64,000 nucleotides of DNA. Source: JACDAN01 sp963802375. GTDB lineage: Bacteria > Actinomycetota > Thermoleophilia > Gaiellales > Gaiellaceae. Shown here piece by piece: positions 16,319 to 24,694 of the stretch; within the stretch, counting starts at the first letter, position 1; every line of letters begins with the position of its first letter. The stretch spans positions 1 through 64,000 of the forward strand of contig CAWDIJ010000013.1 of the NCBI GenBank assembly GCA_963802375.1, given 5' to 3'. Position numbers and translations under genes: made by a program. A model generated the notes under the pieces. It was not told the origin of the DNA. It searched no databases and saw only the letters and a list, made by a program, of their open reading frames with translations.

Positions 16319-17661
16319 GCTTCCGCACCCGCCTCGCGCTGGCCGCAGCGGCGGCCGTCGCCCTGGCAGTCATCCTCGCCTCTGTCGTCGTCTTCGCCGT
16401 CGTGAAGAGCGAGCTTCGCGCCGAGGTGGACGCGGCGCTCCGCGACAGAGCCGAAGAGATCTCGCGCGAGCCGCCCGACCGCGTCGCGCGGTTCTTGTTC
16501 GGTCCGGGGCCCGGCTTGGGCGGTGCCGAGGGGTACCCACAGCTTGTCGAGCCAGACGGCTCGACACATCGTCCCCGCGATGCGGAGGTTCCGCTCCCGG
16601 TCAGCGACCGCGTCCTGGAAGTGGCGCGCGAGGAGCAGGACGCATTCCTCAGCGACGCGAGGGTGGAGGGCACCCACCTCCGCATGATCACCTTCCCGTA
16701 CGCGATCCCGTTCGGCGAGCGCTACGCGATCCAGGTCGCCCGCCCGCTGACCGAGGTCGACAACACGCTCGACCGCCTGCGCACCTTCTTGATCCTGATC
16801 GCGCTGGTCGGGATCGGGGTCGCCGGGGGGCTCGGCCTCGTCGTCGCCCGCGCTGCGCTGGCGCCGGTCCGCCGCCTCACCGAGGCGGCGGAAAACGTTA
16901 CGCAGACCGGAGATCTGTCCGAGCGGATCGACGTGGCCGGAGAGGATGAGCTAAGCCGTCTCGCGTCTCGCTTCAACACGATGCTGGCCGCGCTGGAGGC
17001 GTCCGCCCGGGCGCAGCGCCAGCTCGTCGCTGACGCCTCGCACGAGCTCCGCACCCCGCTTACGAGCCTGCGCACCAACATCGAGGTGCTTGCCGGCAAG
17101 CGACGGCTCCCGGCCGCCGAGCGCGAGCCGCTGATGCGCGACGTCGTGGAGCAGCTCGACGAGATGACGACGTTGATCGCCGAGCTGATGGAGCTCTCGC
17201 ACGGAGACCGGGAGCCCCGCGAGGCGAAGGACGTCCGTCTCGACGTCCTCGCTGCGGAGGCGGTGGAGCGCACGCGGCGGAACAGGCCGGGCGTCGAGTT
17301 CAAGACCGACTTCCGGGAATCGCTGGTGCACGGTGTGCCCTCGAGCCTCGAGCGGGCGATCGGGAACCTTCTCGACAACGCGGCCAAGTGGAGCCCCGTC
17401 GGCGGCGAGGTGGAGGTCGTCGTGCGTGAAGGCGAGGTGACGGTGCGGGATCACGGGCCGGGAATCGACGACGCGGACCGGCCGTACGTCTTCGACCGCT
17501 TCTACCGCTCCACCTCCGCCCGCGGGATGCCGGGCTCCGGCCTCGGGCTCGCGATCGTCCGCCAGGTGGCGGAGGCCCACGGCGGGACCGTGACCGCGGA
17601 GAGCGCGGACGGCGGCGGGACGCTGATGCGCTTCCGGCTGAACGGCCGCCCGAATTCTTAG
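16315..17661 (+). CDS. Sensor histidine kinase (MprB-like)
   Basis: Protein of 448 residues: an N-terminal helix (about 7-30), an extracytoplasmic sensor region of about 120 residues, a second helix (about 157-178), a HAMP linker, the dimerisation box DASHELRTPLT with His243, and the ATPase boxes NLLDNAAKW, DHGPGID and GSGLGLAIV. It would autophosphorylate and signal to the response regulator with which its GTG start overlaps. The sensor segment has no recognisable domain. The gene is followed after 44 bases by an exported repeat protein that may be a target or partner. If the regulator is truly frameshifted, the kinase may be orphaned. Confidence 0.9.
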   Translation: MSFRTRLALAAAAAVALAVILASVVVFAVVKSELRAEVDAALRDRAEEISREPPDRVARFLFGPGPGLGGAEGYPQLVEPDGSTHRPRDAEVPLPVSDRVLEVAREEQDAFLSDARVEGTHLRMITFPYAIPFGERYAIQVARPLTEVDNTLDRLRTFLILIALVGIGVAGGLGLVVARAALAPVRRLTEAAENVTQTGDLSERIDVAGEDELSRLASRFNTMLAALEASARAQRQLVADASHELRTPLTSLRTNIEVLAGKRRLPAAEREPLMRDVVEQLDEMTTLIAELMELSHGDREPREAKDVRLDVLAAEAVERTRRNRPGVEFKTDFRESLVHGVPSSLERAIGNLLDNAAKWSPVGGEVEVVVREGEVTVRDHGPGIDDADRPYVFDRFYRSTSARGMPGSGLGLAIVRQVAEAHGGTVTAESADGGGTLMRFRLNGRPNS

Positions 17662-17705
17662 GCGACGTTCACGCCACTCTTAGGGACGGCTGTTTCGATG
17701 GCTGC

Positions 17706-18371
17706 ATGACACGCATCCAGAAAATCGCAGTCGGAGGGGTGGTCGTGCTCGCCGTCTCCGGGGCCGGAGCCGCCGTTGCGGCAACGAAGCTGCGGTCGCC
17801 GGAGCAGGAGAGCCGTGCAGTGCTCAACGATGTCGCGGGTCAGTTGGGAGTCACTCCGCAGCGTCTTACGGACGCGTTCAAGACCGCATTGAAGAACCGG
17901 ATCGACCAGGCGGTCAAGGACGGACACCTGACGCAGGCCGAGGCGACTCGGATGAAGGCCGCGATCGACCGGGAGTCCGTGCCCATGCTCGGGCCCGGAT
18001 TCCGCAAGGAACGCCACTTCGGCGGCCGCCATCACGGGCTCGAGGCCGCCGCGAAATACCTCGGCATGACCGAGGCTGCGCTTCGCACCCAGCTCCAGAC
18101 CGGCAAGACCCTGGCGCAAGTCGCCAAGGATCGCAACAAGTCCGTCGACGGACTGGTCACCGCGCTGGTGGCGGAGAAGAAGGCGCGGATCGAGCAGGCG
18201 GTCAAGGAGGGCCACCTGTCACAGGCTCAGGCGAACGAGCTCGTCGCAGGCATCAAGGAGCACGTGACCGCGATGGTCAACGGGCGGTTCGAGCGGCGCC
18301 GCGAGCACCACTTCGGCCCGCTTGGCCCTCGCGGCCCGCCGGAATCCGGCTCCTCCTTCTCGTCCTTCTAG
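17706..18371 (+). CDS. Exported helical repeat protein of unknown function
   Basis: Protein of 221 residues with a signal or anchor segment at about 7-26. The mature part contains two related modules: the segment NRIDQAVKDGHLTQAEATRM near residue 61 recurs as ARIEQAVKEGHLSQAQANEL near 161, each preceded by a helix resembling a LysM-like or YckD/DUF2680-type motif (LGVTPQRL, LGMTEAAL). The C-terminus is His-, Arg- and Gly-rich and ends in a Ser/Phe tail. It follows the histidine kinase by 44 bases and may be regulated by it. Similar proteins accompany MprAB-type systems in other actinobacteria, but the function is not known. Confidence 0.65.
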   Translation: MTRIQKIAVGGVVVLAVSGAGAAVAATKLRSPEQESRAVLNDVAGQLGVTPQRLTDAFKTALKNRIDQAVKDGHLTQAEATRMKAAIDRESVPMLGPGFRKERHFGGRHHGLEAAAKYLGMTEAALRTQLQTGKTLAQVAKDRNKSVDGLVTALVAEKKARIEQAVKEGHLSQAQANELVAGIKEHVTAMVNGRFERRREHHFGPLGPRGPPESGSSFSSF

Positions 18372-18613
18372 CGACGGAACTGCGCGCACCGCCTTGGTGT
18401 AAGACGGGCGGTGCGCCAGTCCATCGTGCTCGCCGTCCTCGTCCTGCTGGGCATGTCCGCCGCTCGCTGTCCGGGTCGGACGTGGACGCCATCGGCTTCG
18501 AGTTGTCGCGGTCGACCGGGCCGGGAACCGCAGCCGGCCGGCGAGCCGCACGGTTCGCCGCTAACCGGCGGTACCGGGGCCGCTCACCTCGGGCGGCGCA
18601 CTAGGTTGTCGCC

Positions 18614-19054
18614 GTGCGGATCCACGGAGAGCGGCGCTTCGACGCGCCGCCTGGTGCTGTCTACCGGACGCTGACGGATCCGGACGAGATGGCCGCGGCG
18701 TTCTCCGCAGTCGAGCGCATCGACGTCGAGGAGGACGAGTGGACGGTGATCGCGAAAGCGCCGTTTCCCGGCGCCTTCAGGCTGCGCTTCTCCGTCCGGC
18801 TGGAGGACCTCCGCGAGTCCGAGCACGCGCGGCTCATGGCCTGGGGCAAGAGCCTCGGCGGCCGAATCTCGCTCGACAGCTCGTTCGATCTCGAGCCGGA
18901 CGGGACCGGCACGACGATGCGGTGGCAGGCGGAGATCGATGCCGCGGGCATCTTCAGCGGGCTGAACAGCCAAGCGCTCGGCCCCGCGGCGACGAGTCAA
19001 GCCGAGCGGGCGCTCGACCGGCTCGAAAGGGCAGTAGCCGCTACAGCTCGCTGA
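18614..19054 (+). CDS. SRPBCC / CoxG-like protein
   Basis: Protein of 146 residues from a GTG at 18614. It follows the CoxG (SRPBCC, START-like) pattern: an opening strand GERRFDAPPGAVYRTLTDPD, alternating strands with RLRFSVRLEDL, and a long C-terminal helix with AERALDRLERAV. CoxG proteins help assemble molybdenum CO dehydrogenases or are membrane recruitment factors, but this gene is over 40 kb from the molybdenum hydroxylase genes in this window, so a general lipid- or ligand-binding role is equally possible. It overlaps the end of the convergent hypothetical gene by 14 bases. The 240 bases before it show no gene. Confidence 0.75.
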   Translation: MRIHGERRFDAPPGAVYRTLTDPDEMAAAFSAVERIDVEEDEWTVIAKAPFPGAFRLRFSVRLEDLRESEHARLMAWGKSLGGRISLDSSFDLEPDGTGTTMRWQAEIDAAGIFSGLNSQALGPAATSQAERALDRLERAVAATAR

Positions 19055-19391
19055 CGTGCCGCTCGGCGATGCAGGCCTCGGCCCACTGCTCGGCGGCGAC
19101 GACCATCCGGACGCTCAGTTCCTGCAAGGCGTCGCGGTCCTCGGGAAGCGACGCGGAATCGACCTCGATCCGGACCTGGTGGATCGCGGCCTCCGACTTG
19201 TCGTCGATCTCGTGGCGCTCCTCGGCGACGATCGAGACCGCTCCGACCTGCTCGAGCAGCGTCGATGCGAGGTCGTCGATCTCTGCGGGCGTCGCCTCTC
19301 GCCCCGCGAACATGCCGAAATTGACCCGAACCTCGAGGGCCGGGGGCTCGTGCTCGTGCACGGCGAACGCCAGGGTGGGATTGGCAGCCAT
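19041..19391 (-). CDS. Conserved hypothetical protein, 116 residues
   Basis: A soluble, acidic protein of 116 residues with alternating strand and helix pattern and no signal peptide or recognised motif. The start MAANPTLAFAVHEHEPPALE is consistent with a short alpha/beta domain. It is convergent with the CoxG-like gene and lies 30 bases upstream of the start of nothing else in its own strand, so it may be transcribed alone. Function unknown. Confidence 0.6.
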   Translation of the reverse strand: MAANPTLAFAVHEHEPPALEVRVNFGMFAGREATPAEIDDLASTLLEQVGAVSIVAEERHEIDDKSEAAIHQVRIEVDSASLPEDRDALQELSVRMVVAAEQWAEACIAERHVSEL

Positions 19392-19421
19392 CGACCCTTG
19401 GTACCCGTAAGTCGTAAGCGC

Positions 19422-20171
19422 CTAACGCTCGCGCGGTTCCCAGCGGAACCCGCGCAAGGAGACGATCGTGCCGGCGATGCCCCAGGCGGCCACAACCGCA
19501 ACAGCGGTCGGATGGTCCCAGATCGAGTCGTCGAAGACCATGACGTCCCGCACGAGGTCGATGAAGTGCACGAGCGGCAAAACTTGGGCGACGGCCTGGA
19601 GCACGGGCGGGAAGGTGTCCGATCCGAAGAACGAGCCGGAGATGAAGGTCACAGGGAGGTAGATTGCGTTCACCACCGCCGACGAGCCCTCGGCGCTTCG
19701 GATCACCGTGGTCAGCGCGACGCCAAGGGCCGCGAAGGTCGCCGCACCCAGCGTGAGGGCGAGGGCGAGCGAGAGCACGTCGCCCTGAGTCACCGTGTCG
19801 AACGCGGCGCGCGCAAGGCCGACGAGCGCCACAGCCTCGAGGAAGAACACGAACGTGATCGAGCCGAGCACGGCCGCGATGTACGTCCACGCCGGCAGCG
19901 GCGTTGTTCGAATTCGCTTGAGCAAGCCGGCCTCGCGCCGGAGCACGAGCAGAAGCGCGAGCCCGGCGAAACTCGTCGCCGCCGCGCCGTAGCCGATCAT
20001 CCCGGCGAGCAGGTAGAGGTAGCCGTTCTCGCCGTCGATGTCCTCGTCTCCGTACGCCGAGCCGAGGATTAGGAAGAACACGATCGGTAGCAGGAAGGTG
20101 AAGAACGCGAGCTCGCGGCTGCGCCAGAAGAGCTTCTGCTCGGCGCGGAACTGGTGCAGGAGGAGGTTCAC
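19422..20171 (-). CDS. ABC-2 type transporter permease (drug/lipid export type)
   Basis: Membrane protein of 249 residues with six predicted helices and the ABC-2 signature region around FISGSFFGSDTFPPVLQAV and a final helix. The GTG start at 20171 overlaps the TGA of the ATPase gene (GTGA), so the two are translated together as an exporter. The divergent PadR-family gene suggests a regulated drug or lipid efflux system; the substrate is unknown. Confidence 0.85.
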   Translation of the reverse strand: MNLLLHQFRAEQKLFWRSRELAFFTFLLPIVFFLILGSAYGDEDIDGENGYLYLLAGMIGYGAAATSFAGLALLLVLRREAGLLKRIRTTPLPAWTYIAAVLGSITFVFFLEAVALVGLARAAFDTVTQGDVLSLALALTLGAATFAALGVALTTVIRSAEGSSAVVNAIYLPVTFISGSFFGSDTFPPVLQAVAQVLPLVHFIDLVRDVMVFDDSIWDHPTAVAVVAAWGIAGTIVSLRGFRWEPRER

Positions 20172-21016
20172 TCCGGTTCCTCCGCCGTGAGCGAGAGGTA
20201 GACGTCCTCGAGCGTCGGCCGGTGCACCTCGAGCGCGTCGAGCCGGAGTCCGTCGCGCAGCGCCCGCTCGGTCAGCTCGTGGAGGACGCGGACAGGATCC
20301 TCGGTCTCGATCGCGACCTCTTCCCCGTCCAGGCGATAGCTGATCCGGCTCGCCGGTGCAGCGGCGGTGAGCTCGGCCGGCGTCCCGGCCGCGACGATCT
20401 CGCCTCGCCGGAGGACCGCAACGCGGTCGGCGAGCCGCTGCGCCTCCTCGATGTAGTGGGTCGTCAGGAGGATCGTCCTGCCGAGTGTCCGGAGCGAGCG
20501 GATCGTCTCCCAAGCCGCCCGGCGGGCACCCGGGTCGAAGCCCGTGGTCGGCTCGTCGAGAAAGATCAGCTCAGGGTCGCCGACGAGGGCGATCCCGAGA
20601 TCGAGCCGCCGCTTCTGGCCGCCCGAGAGCGTCCGGAACCTCGCGCCGGCCTTGTGCTCGAGCCCGACAAGGCTCAGCACCTCGCCCGGCGGGCGCGGGT
20701 TCGCGTAGTAGCCCGCGAAGAGCTCGAGGTGCTCGAGGGCGGTCAGGTTGGGGAAGAGCTCACCCGACTGGGGGACGACGCCGATCCGCCGGCGCCAGTC
20801 GGAGTCGGCGCGCCGCGGGTCGACGCCGAGGACGCTGACCTCGCCGCCATCAGGCCGCCGGTAGCCCTCGAGGATCTCTACGGTCGTCGTCTTCCCGGCG
20901 CCGTTCGGTCCCAGCAGCCCGAAGACCTCGCCAGACCCGATCGTGAAGCTGATCCCGCGCACCGCCTCGACGCCGTCGTAGGACTTCTTGAGCTCGTGGA
21001 CCTCGATCGCATGCAT
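20168..21016 (-). CDS. ABC transporter ATP-binding protein (DrrA/CcmA-like)
   Basis: Protein of 282 residues with Walker A GPNGAGKT (about 36-43), a Q-loop VPQSGELFPNLT, signature LSGGQKRR, Walker B LIFLDEPTTGFD and an H-loop TTHYIEEAQ. The C-terminal 60 residues form the extra domain usual in ABC-2 drug exporters. It is the first gene of a two-gene operon with the permease and is divergent from the PadR regulator, 36 bases away, which fits local control by that repressor. Confidence 0.9.
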   Translation of the reverse strand: MHAIEVHELKKSYDGVEAVRGISFTIGSGEVFGLLGPNGAGKTTTVEILEGYRRPDGGEVSVLGVDPRRADSDWRRRIGVVPQSGELFPNLTALEHLELFAGYYANPRPPGEVLSLVGLEHKAGARFRTLSGGQKRRLDLGIALVGDPELIFLDEPTTGFDPGARRAAWETIRSLRTLGRTILLTTHYIEEAQRLADRVAVLRRGEIVAAGTPAELTAAAPASRISYRLDGEEVAIETEDPVRVLHELTERALRDGLRLDALEVHRPTLEDVYLSLTAEEPE

Positions 21017-21052
21017 CTATCTGGCAGAGACGTTACTATGTATCGGGAAGAT

Positions 21053-21616
21053 ATGTCAAGCCTCACTCCGACCGCACGCGTGATCCTCGGGATGCTCGCG
21101 CTCGGCGCCCGCACCGGCTACGACATCAAGCGGGCGATCGATCTTTCCACGCGGTTCTTCTGGGGCGCCAGCTACGGGCAGATCTATCCCGAGCTTCACC
21201 GCCTCGAGGCGCGTGGGCTCGTCGAGGCGACCGAGGACCCGAAGGGCGGGCGGCGCCGGACGTCCTACTCGCTCACCCGCGCGGGGAAGGCGGCGCTCCG
21301 CGAGTGGCTGCGAGACGACAGCTCCTTCCTGTTCGAGATCCGCGACGAGGGAACCCTCAAGCTCTTCTTCGGCGACCTCCTCGGGAAGGAGGACGTGCTC
21401 GCCAGCCTCCGCGCCAAGCAGGCGTGGTGCGAGCTTTCGCTGAAGATCTTCCGCGAGCTGGAGCCTCAGGCCAGGACCGGGTTCTTCGAGGACGACCAGC
21501 TGTATCCGTACGTCGCTCTGACCTACGGGATCGACCTGCTCGAGTGGATGGGCGAGTGGTGCGAGCGGACGGCGGCGAAGATCGAGGCCGGCGAGCTTCC
21601 GCCGCCTAGCGGCTGA
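21053..21616 (+). CDS. PadR family transcriptional regulator
   Basis: Protein of 187 residues with an N-terminal winged helix (LTPTARVILGMLALGARTGY then YGQIYPELHRLEARGLVE and a wing RRTSYSLTRAGKAAL) and a C-terminal Vir_act_alpha_C-type dimerisation helix ending near GIDLLEWMGEWCE. PadR proteins repress efflux genes and are released by ligands. The ATG at 21053 lies 4 bases after GGGAAG; an in-frame ATG at 21038 would add five residues. It is divergent from the ABC exporter and ATG-rich half-sites between the genes (ATGTAT, ATATGT at 21038-21056) could be operator DNA. Confidence 0.88.
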   Translation: MSSLTPTARVILGMLALGARTGYDIKRAIDLSTRFFWGASYGQIYPELHRLEARGLVEATEDPKGGRRRTSYSLTRAGKAALREWLRDDSSFLFEIRDEGTLKLFFGDLLGKEDVLASLRAKQAWCELSLKIFRELEPQARTGFFEDDQLYPYVALTYGIDLLEWMGEWCERTAAKIEAGELPPPSG

Positions 21617-23795
21617 TGCGGTAGAGCCGACCGCCGGCGGTGTCGGCGATCCAGAGCGCGTCGCCGGTGGACGCGAGGCCGTTCACGACAATGGGTGCCG
21701 TCGGGCGCAGCGTCTCGACGACGGCGGTGGTCGCCGGATCTACGCGGAGTAGCCTGTCGAGGAACGGGTTGCCCTGACGATCGGCCTCGTCCGTCGGCGC
21801 CGCCACCCAGATGCTGTGCGCCGCCGCGGCAACGTCGATCGCTCCGGCGCCGACGTCGATCGTCGACTGGACTGCTCCGGTGTTCGGGTCGACGCGGAGC
21901 AGGTTGGTGCCGCGGCCGGTGACCCAGAGCGAGCCCTCGGCGTAGACCATCCGTTCCGGTGCGTCGCCGGGGAGCCGGCCGAGCGGAGTCGCGACGTTCA
22001 TGGCCGGGTCGATCCGCTGCAGCGTCCCGTCCCGGTGGTTGACGATCCAGAGCCGCCCGGCGTCCTCGGCGAGCGCCGAGGTTCCGTTGCCCGTCGGGAT
22101 CGTCGCAACGACTCGACGGCCCGCCGGGTCGTAGCGCATGAGCGCACTCGCCTCATCGTCCGCAGCCCAGACGGAGCCCGCGGCCGTCCAGATGTAGGAG
22201 AACCCGCCACCGGACACCGCAGTCGTGGCCCGGCCGGTGCGAAGGTCGATCCGGTTCACGATCGGGCCGCGCTCGGCGCTCCAGACTGCGCCCAGGCCGG
22301 CGGCGATCGCGTACGGCGTGCTCGTCAGCCGCAGGATCGCGCGCGTCTCGCCCGTGGCCGGAGAGACCCGGTGCAGGTGAGCCTGTGCGCGGCATGACGC
22401 CCACAGCGCGCCGCTCGCCGGGTCGCGGGAGAGTGCGTCCTGCGGGTACGGCGGTCCGGTTCCGCCGCAGAGCCGGAAGGCCTGCGCGGTGGGCAGCGCC
22501 GGCGTCAACGCGGGAGCCGGGCGGACGGAAACGGAGCCGAGCCGGCGCGGGCCGGCGAGGAGCTGCCACCGTCCGGAAAAGGGGAAGACCGCGCGCATGC
22601 GGTAACGGTTCTTGCCGACTCTCCTCACGGCCGCGGCCCGGGTGGTCACGCCGTTTCGGACACTCGCCGACGCGAGCCGTCGCCTGGAGGTCACGAGCCC
22701 GGTCCAGGGTGTCGCGGCACGGGCCGGCTTGAACGCCGCGAGACCAGCCACCGTGATCCGCCTCACCGCGCCGCGCCGCTCCTCCGTGACGTAGACCGTG
22801 CCGTCGGCGCCGACGGCGACCGAGCTGGGCCTTGGGGAATCGGCGATCCTCGTCACGACGCCGGCCGGCGTGATCCGCACGATCCGGCTGTTCCCCCACT
22901 CGGTGGAGTAGACGTTCCCGTCCGGGCCCAGCGCGACGTCGTTCGGCTGGCTGATGCCGTCGGCAAGCGTGCTGACTGCGCCGCTCGGGGAGATCCGCTG
23001 CACGCGGTTGTTGAACGTGTCCGCGACGTAGACCGTGCCTTCGGGCGCGACCGCCAGGCCGTGCGGCCGGTTGAAGCCCGCGTAGGTCGTGATCGCTCCG
23101 GTCGCTGCGTCGCGGCGCTTCACGCCTCCGAGCAGCTCGGAGACGAAGAGGTTGCCTGCGGAGTCGTACGCGAGCGCCGTGGGCTGCTGGAACTCGGCGA
23201 CGGTGGTGATCGTCCCGGACCTGTCGACGTGACGGATCCAGCGCTCGCCGTGGACGATCCCGAAGCCGCCCCGGGGATCGACCGCGATCTCGACCGGGAA
23301 GCCGATCGCCGCCCGGGTCGCTGGACCGCCGTCACCGGAATACCCGCGCCGGCCGCTGCCGGCGACGAGGGTCAGGCGTTGGCCGTCGAGCCGGAACACG
23401 CGGTCGGAGAAGTCCGAGACCAGGAGCGATCCGCTCGGCTCGACCACGACGTCCATCGCGTTCGTGAGCCGGAGCGGCGCCTGCCGCACGAGCACGCTTC
23501 CGAACCGCTGCTTGCTCGCCCAGAGAGCCCAGCGTCCGGCCTGCTGGAAGATCGCGCGCAGCTGGTAGCGGCCGGGGCGAAGGCGGCGGACCGTCACAGC
23601 CTGAGAGCGGCGCCCGAGGCGTGCGGTCACGACCGGCCGGCGGGACGAGGAGACGACGCCGATCCACCGCGCGCCGGTCTCGACCGGGCGGTTCGACACC
23701 AGCCGAGGCTTCGCAGCGGGTGAAGCCGCGACCACTCCAGAGAGCACGGCCGCGCAGGCACAGCTCAGCACGGCCGCGCTCGTCAGGAGCCTCAT
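21606..23795 (-). CDS. Secreted NHL/virginiamycin-lyase-like beta-propeller protein
   Basis: Protein of 729 residues beginning with a signal peptide (MRLLTSAAVLSCACAAVLSG). It contains two propeller sections: NHL-type repeats at about 130-345 (for example VYVADTFNNRVQRISPSG) and a YVTN/Vgb-like propeller from about 455 to the end, with repeats such as LWIVNHRDGTLQRIDP. Two Ig-like or linker modules of about 60 residues with a shared pattern (VRRVGKNRYRMRAVFPFSGR and VRRLRPGRYQLRAIFQQAGR) sit in front of each propeller. It ends in LYRISR with no anchor, so is probably released. Its 3' end overlaps the PadR gene by 11 bases. Binding partner unknown; lyase activity is not implied. Confidence 0.82.
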   Translation of the reverse strand: MRLLTSAAVLSCACAAVLSGVVAASPAAKPRLVSNRPVETGARWIGVVSSSRRPVVTARLGRRSQAVTVRRLRPGRYQLRAIFQQAGRWALWASKQRFGSVLVRQAPLRLTNAMDVVVEPSGSLLVSDFSDRVFRLDGQRLTLVAGSGRRGYSGDGGPATRAAIGFPVEIAVDPRGGFGIVHGERWIRHVDRSGTITTVAEFQQPTALAYDSAGNLFVSELLGGVKRRDAATGAITTYAGFNRPHGLAVAPEGTVYVADTFNNRVQRISPSGAVSTLADGISQPNDVALGPDGNVYSTEWGNSRIVRITPAGVVTRIADSPRPSSVAVGADGTVYVTEERRGAVRRITVAGLAAFKPARAATPWTGLVTSRRRLASASVRNGVTTRAAAVRRVGKNRYRMRAVFPFSGRWQLLAGPRRLGSVSVRPAPALTPALPTAQAFRLCGGTGPPYPQDALSRDPASGALWASCRAQAHLHRVSPATGETRAILRLTSTPYAIAAGLGAVWSAERGPIVNRIDLRTGRATTAVSGGGFSYIWTAAGSVWAADDEASALMRYDPAGRRVVATIPTGNGTSALAEDAGRLWIVNHRDGTLQRIDPAMNVATPLGRLPGDAPERMVYAEGSLWVTGRGTNLLRVDPNTGAVQSTIDVGAGAIDVAAAAHSIWVAAPTDEADRQGNPFLDRLLRVDPATTAVVETLRPTAPIVVNGLASTGDALWIADTAGGRLYRISR

Positions 23796-23847
23796 ATCGG
23801 TTCCTACACCGACGGAGCCTAGGCAGGTTCCTGCGACACTCAGCGGC

Positions 23848-24694
23848 GTGGCCAAGTTCCGCTACGTGGTCGCCGACGTCTTCACGGACAAGCCTCTCGA
23901 GGGCAACCAGCTGGCGGTCTTCACCGACGCGCGTGAGATTCCGGAAGACATGCTCCAGCCGCTCGCGCGCGAGATGAACTTCTCCGAGACCGTGTTCGTG
24001 CTCCCGCCCGAGCAGGGCGGGCACGCCCGGATCCGGATCTTCACGCCGGCGACCGAGCTGCGCTTTGCCGGTCACCCGACGCTCGGCTCGGCGTTCGTGC
24101 TCGCCGCTCCGCTCCAGCTGGGCGAGATTCGGTTGGAGACGTTGGCCGGCGTGATCCCTGTTCAGCTCGAGCGGGAAGGCGCGCGGATCATTTTCGGCTG
24201 GATGGAGCAGCTGGTGCCCGACGTCAAGGCGTTTCCCGACGAGGCCGCGCTGCTCGCCGCCCTCCGCGTCGATGGCTCCGAGCTCCCGGTCGAGGTCTAT
24301 GACAACGGGATGCGCTTCGTCTACGTCGCGCTCGGGTCCCAGGACGAGGTCGCGCGCGTGCAGCCGGACTTCGCGACGCTGGGAGACCTTCTCGACGGGA
24401 TGGGCGCCAGCATCTTCGGGGGCTCCGGCACGACGTGGAAGACGAGGATGTTCGCGCCGGGCAGCGGTGTCGCGGAGGATCCTGCGACCGGCTCGGCCGC
24501 CGGCCCGCTGGCTCTCCACCTCGTGCGGCACGGACGCATCGAGTTCGGCGACGAGATCGAGATCTCGCAGGGAGCCGGAGATCGGCCGCCCGTCCATGCT
24601 CTTCGCGCGCATCGAGGGCTCGGGGGAGCAGGTGGACAAGGTCATGGTCGGCGGGTCAGCGGTGACCGTCGCCCGTGGCGAGTTCCGGCTCTAG
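23848..24694 (+). CDS. PhzF family isomerase-like protein, frameshifted near its C-terminus
   Basis: The N-terminal 240 residues match the PhzF (phenazine biosynthesis-like) fold: FRYVVADVFTDKPLEGNQLAV, the catalytic Glu in MNFSETVFV, FAGHPTLGSAFVLA, and EDPATGSAAGPLALHL. After IEISQGA the reading frame is lost; the expected ending, through GRPSMLFARIEG to VARGEFRL, is intact in the next frame and stops at 24692-24694. Removal of one C at 24575-24576 restores it. So this is one gene with a single-base insertion, real or artefactual. PhzF proteins catalyse isomerisations; most are not involved in phenazine synthesis and no phenazine genes are present. It is divergent from the propeller gene and convergent with the mannosidase. 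Confidence 0.8.
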
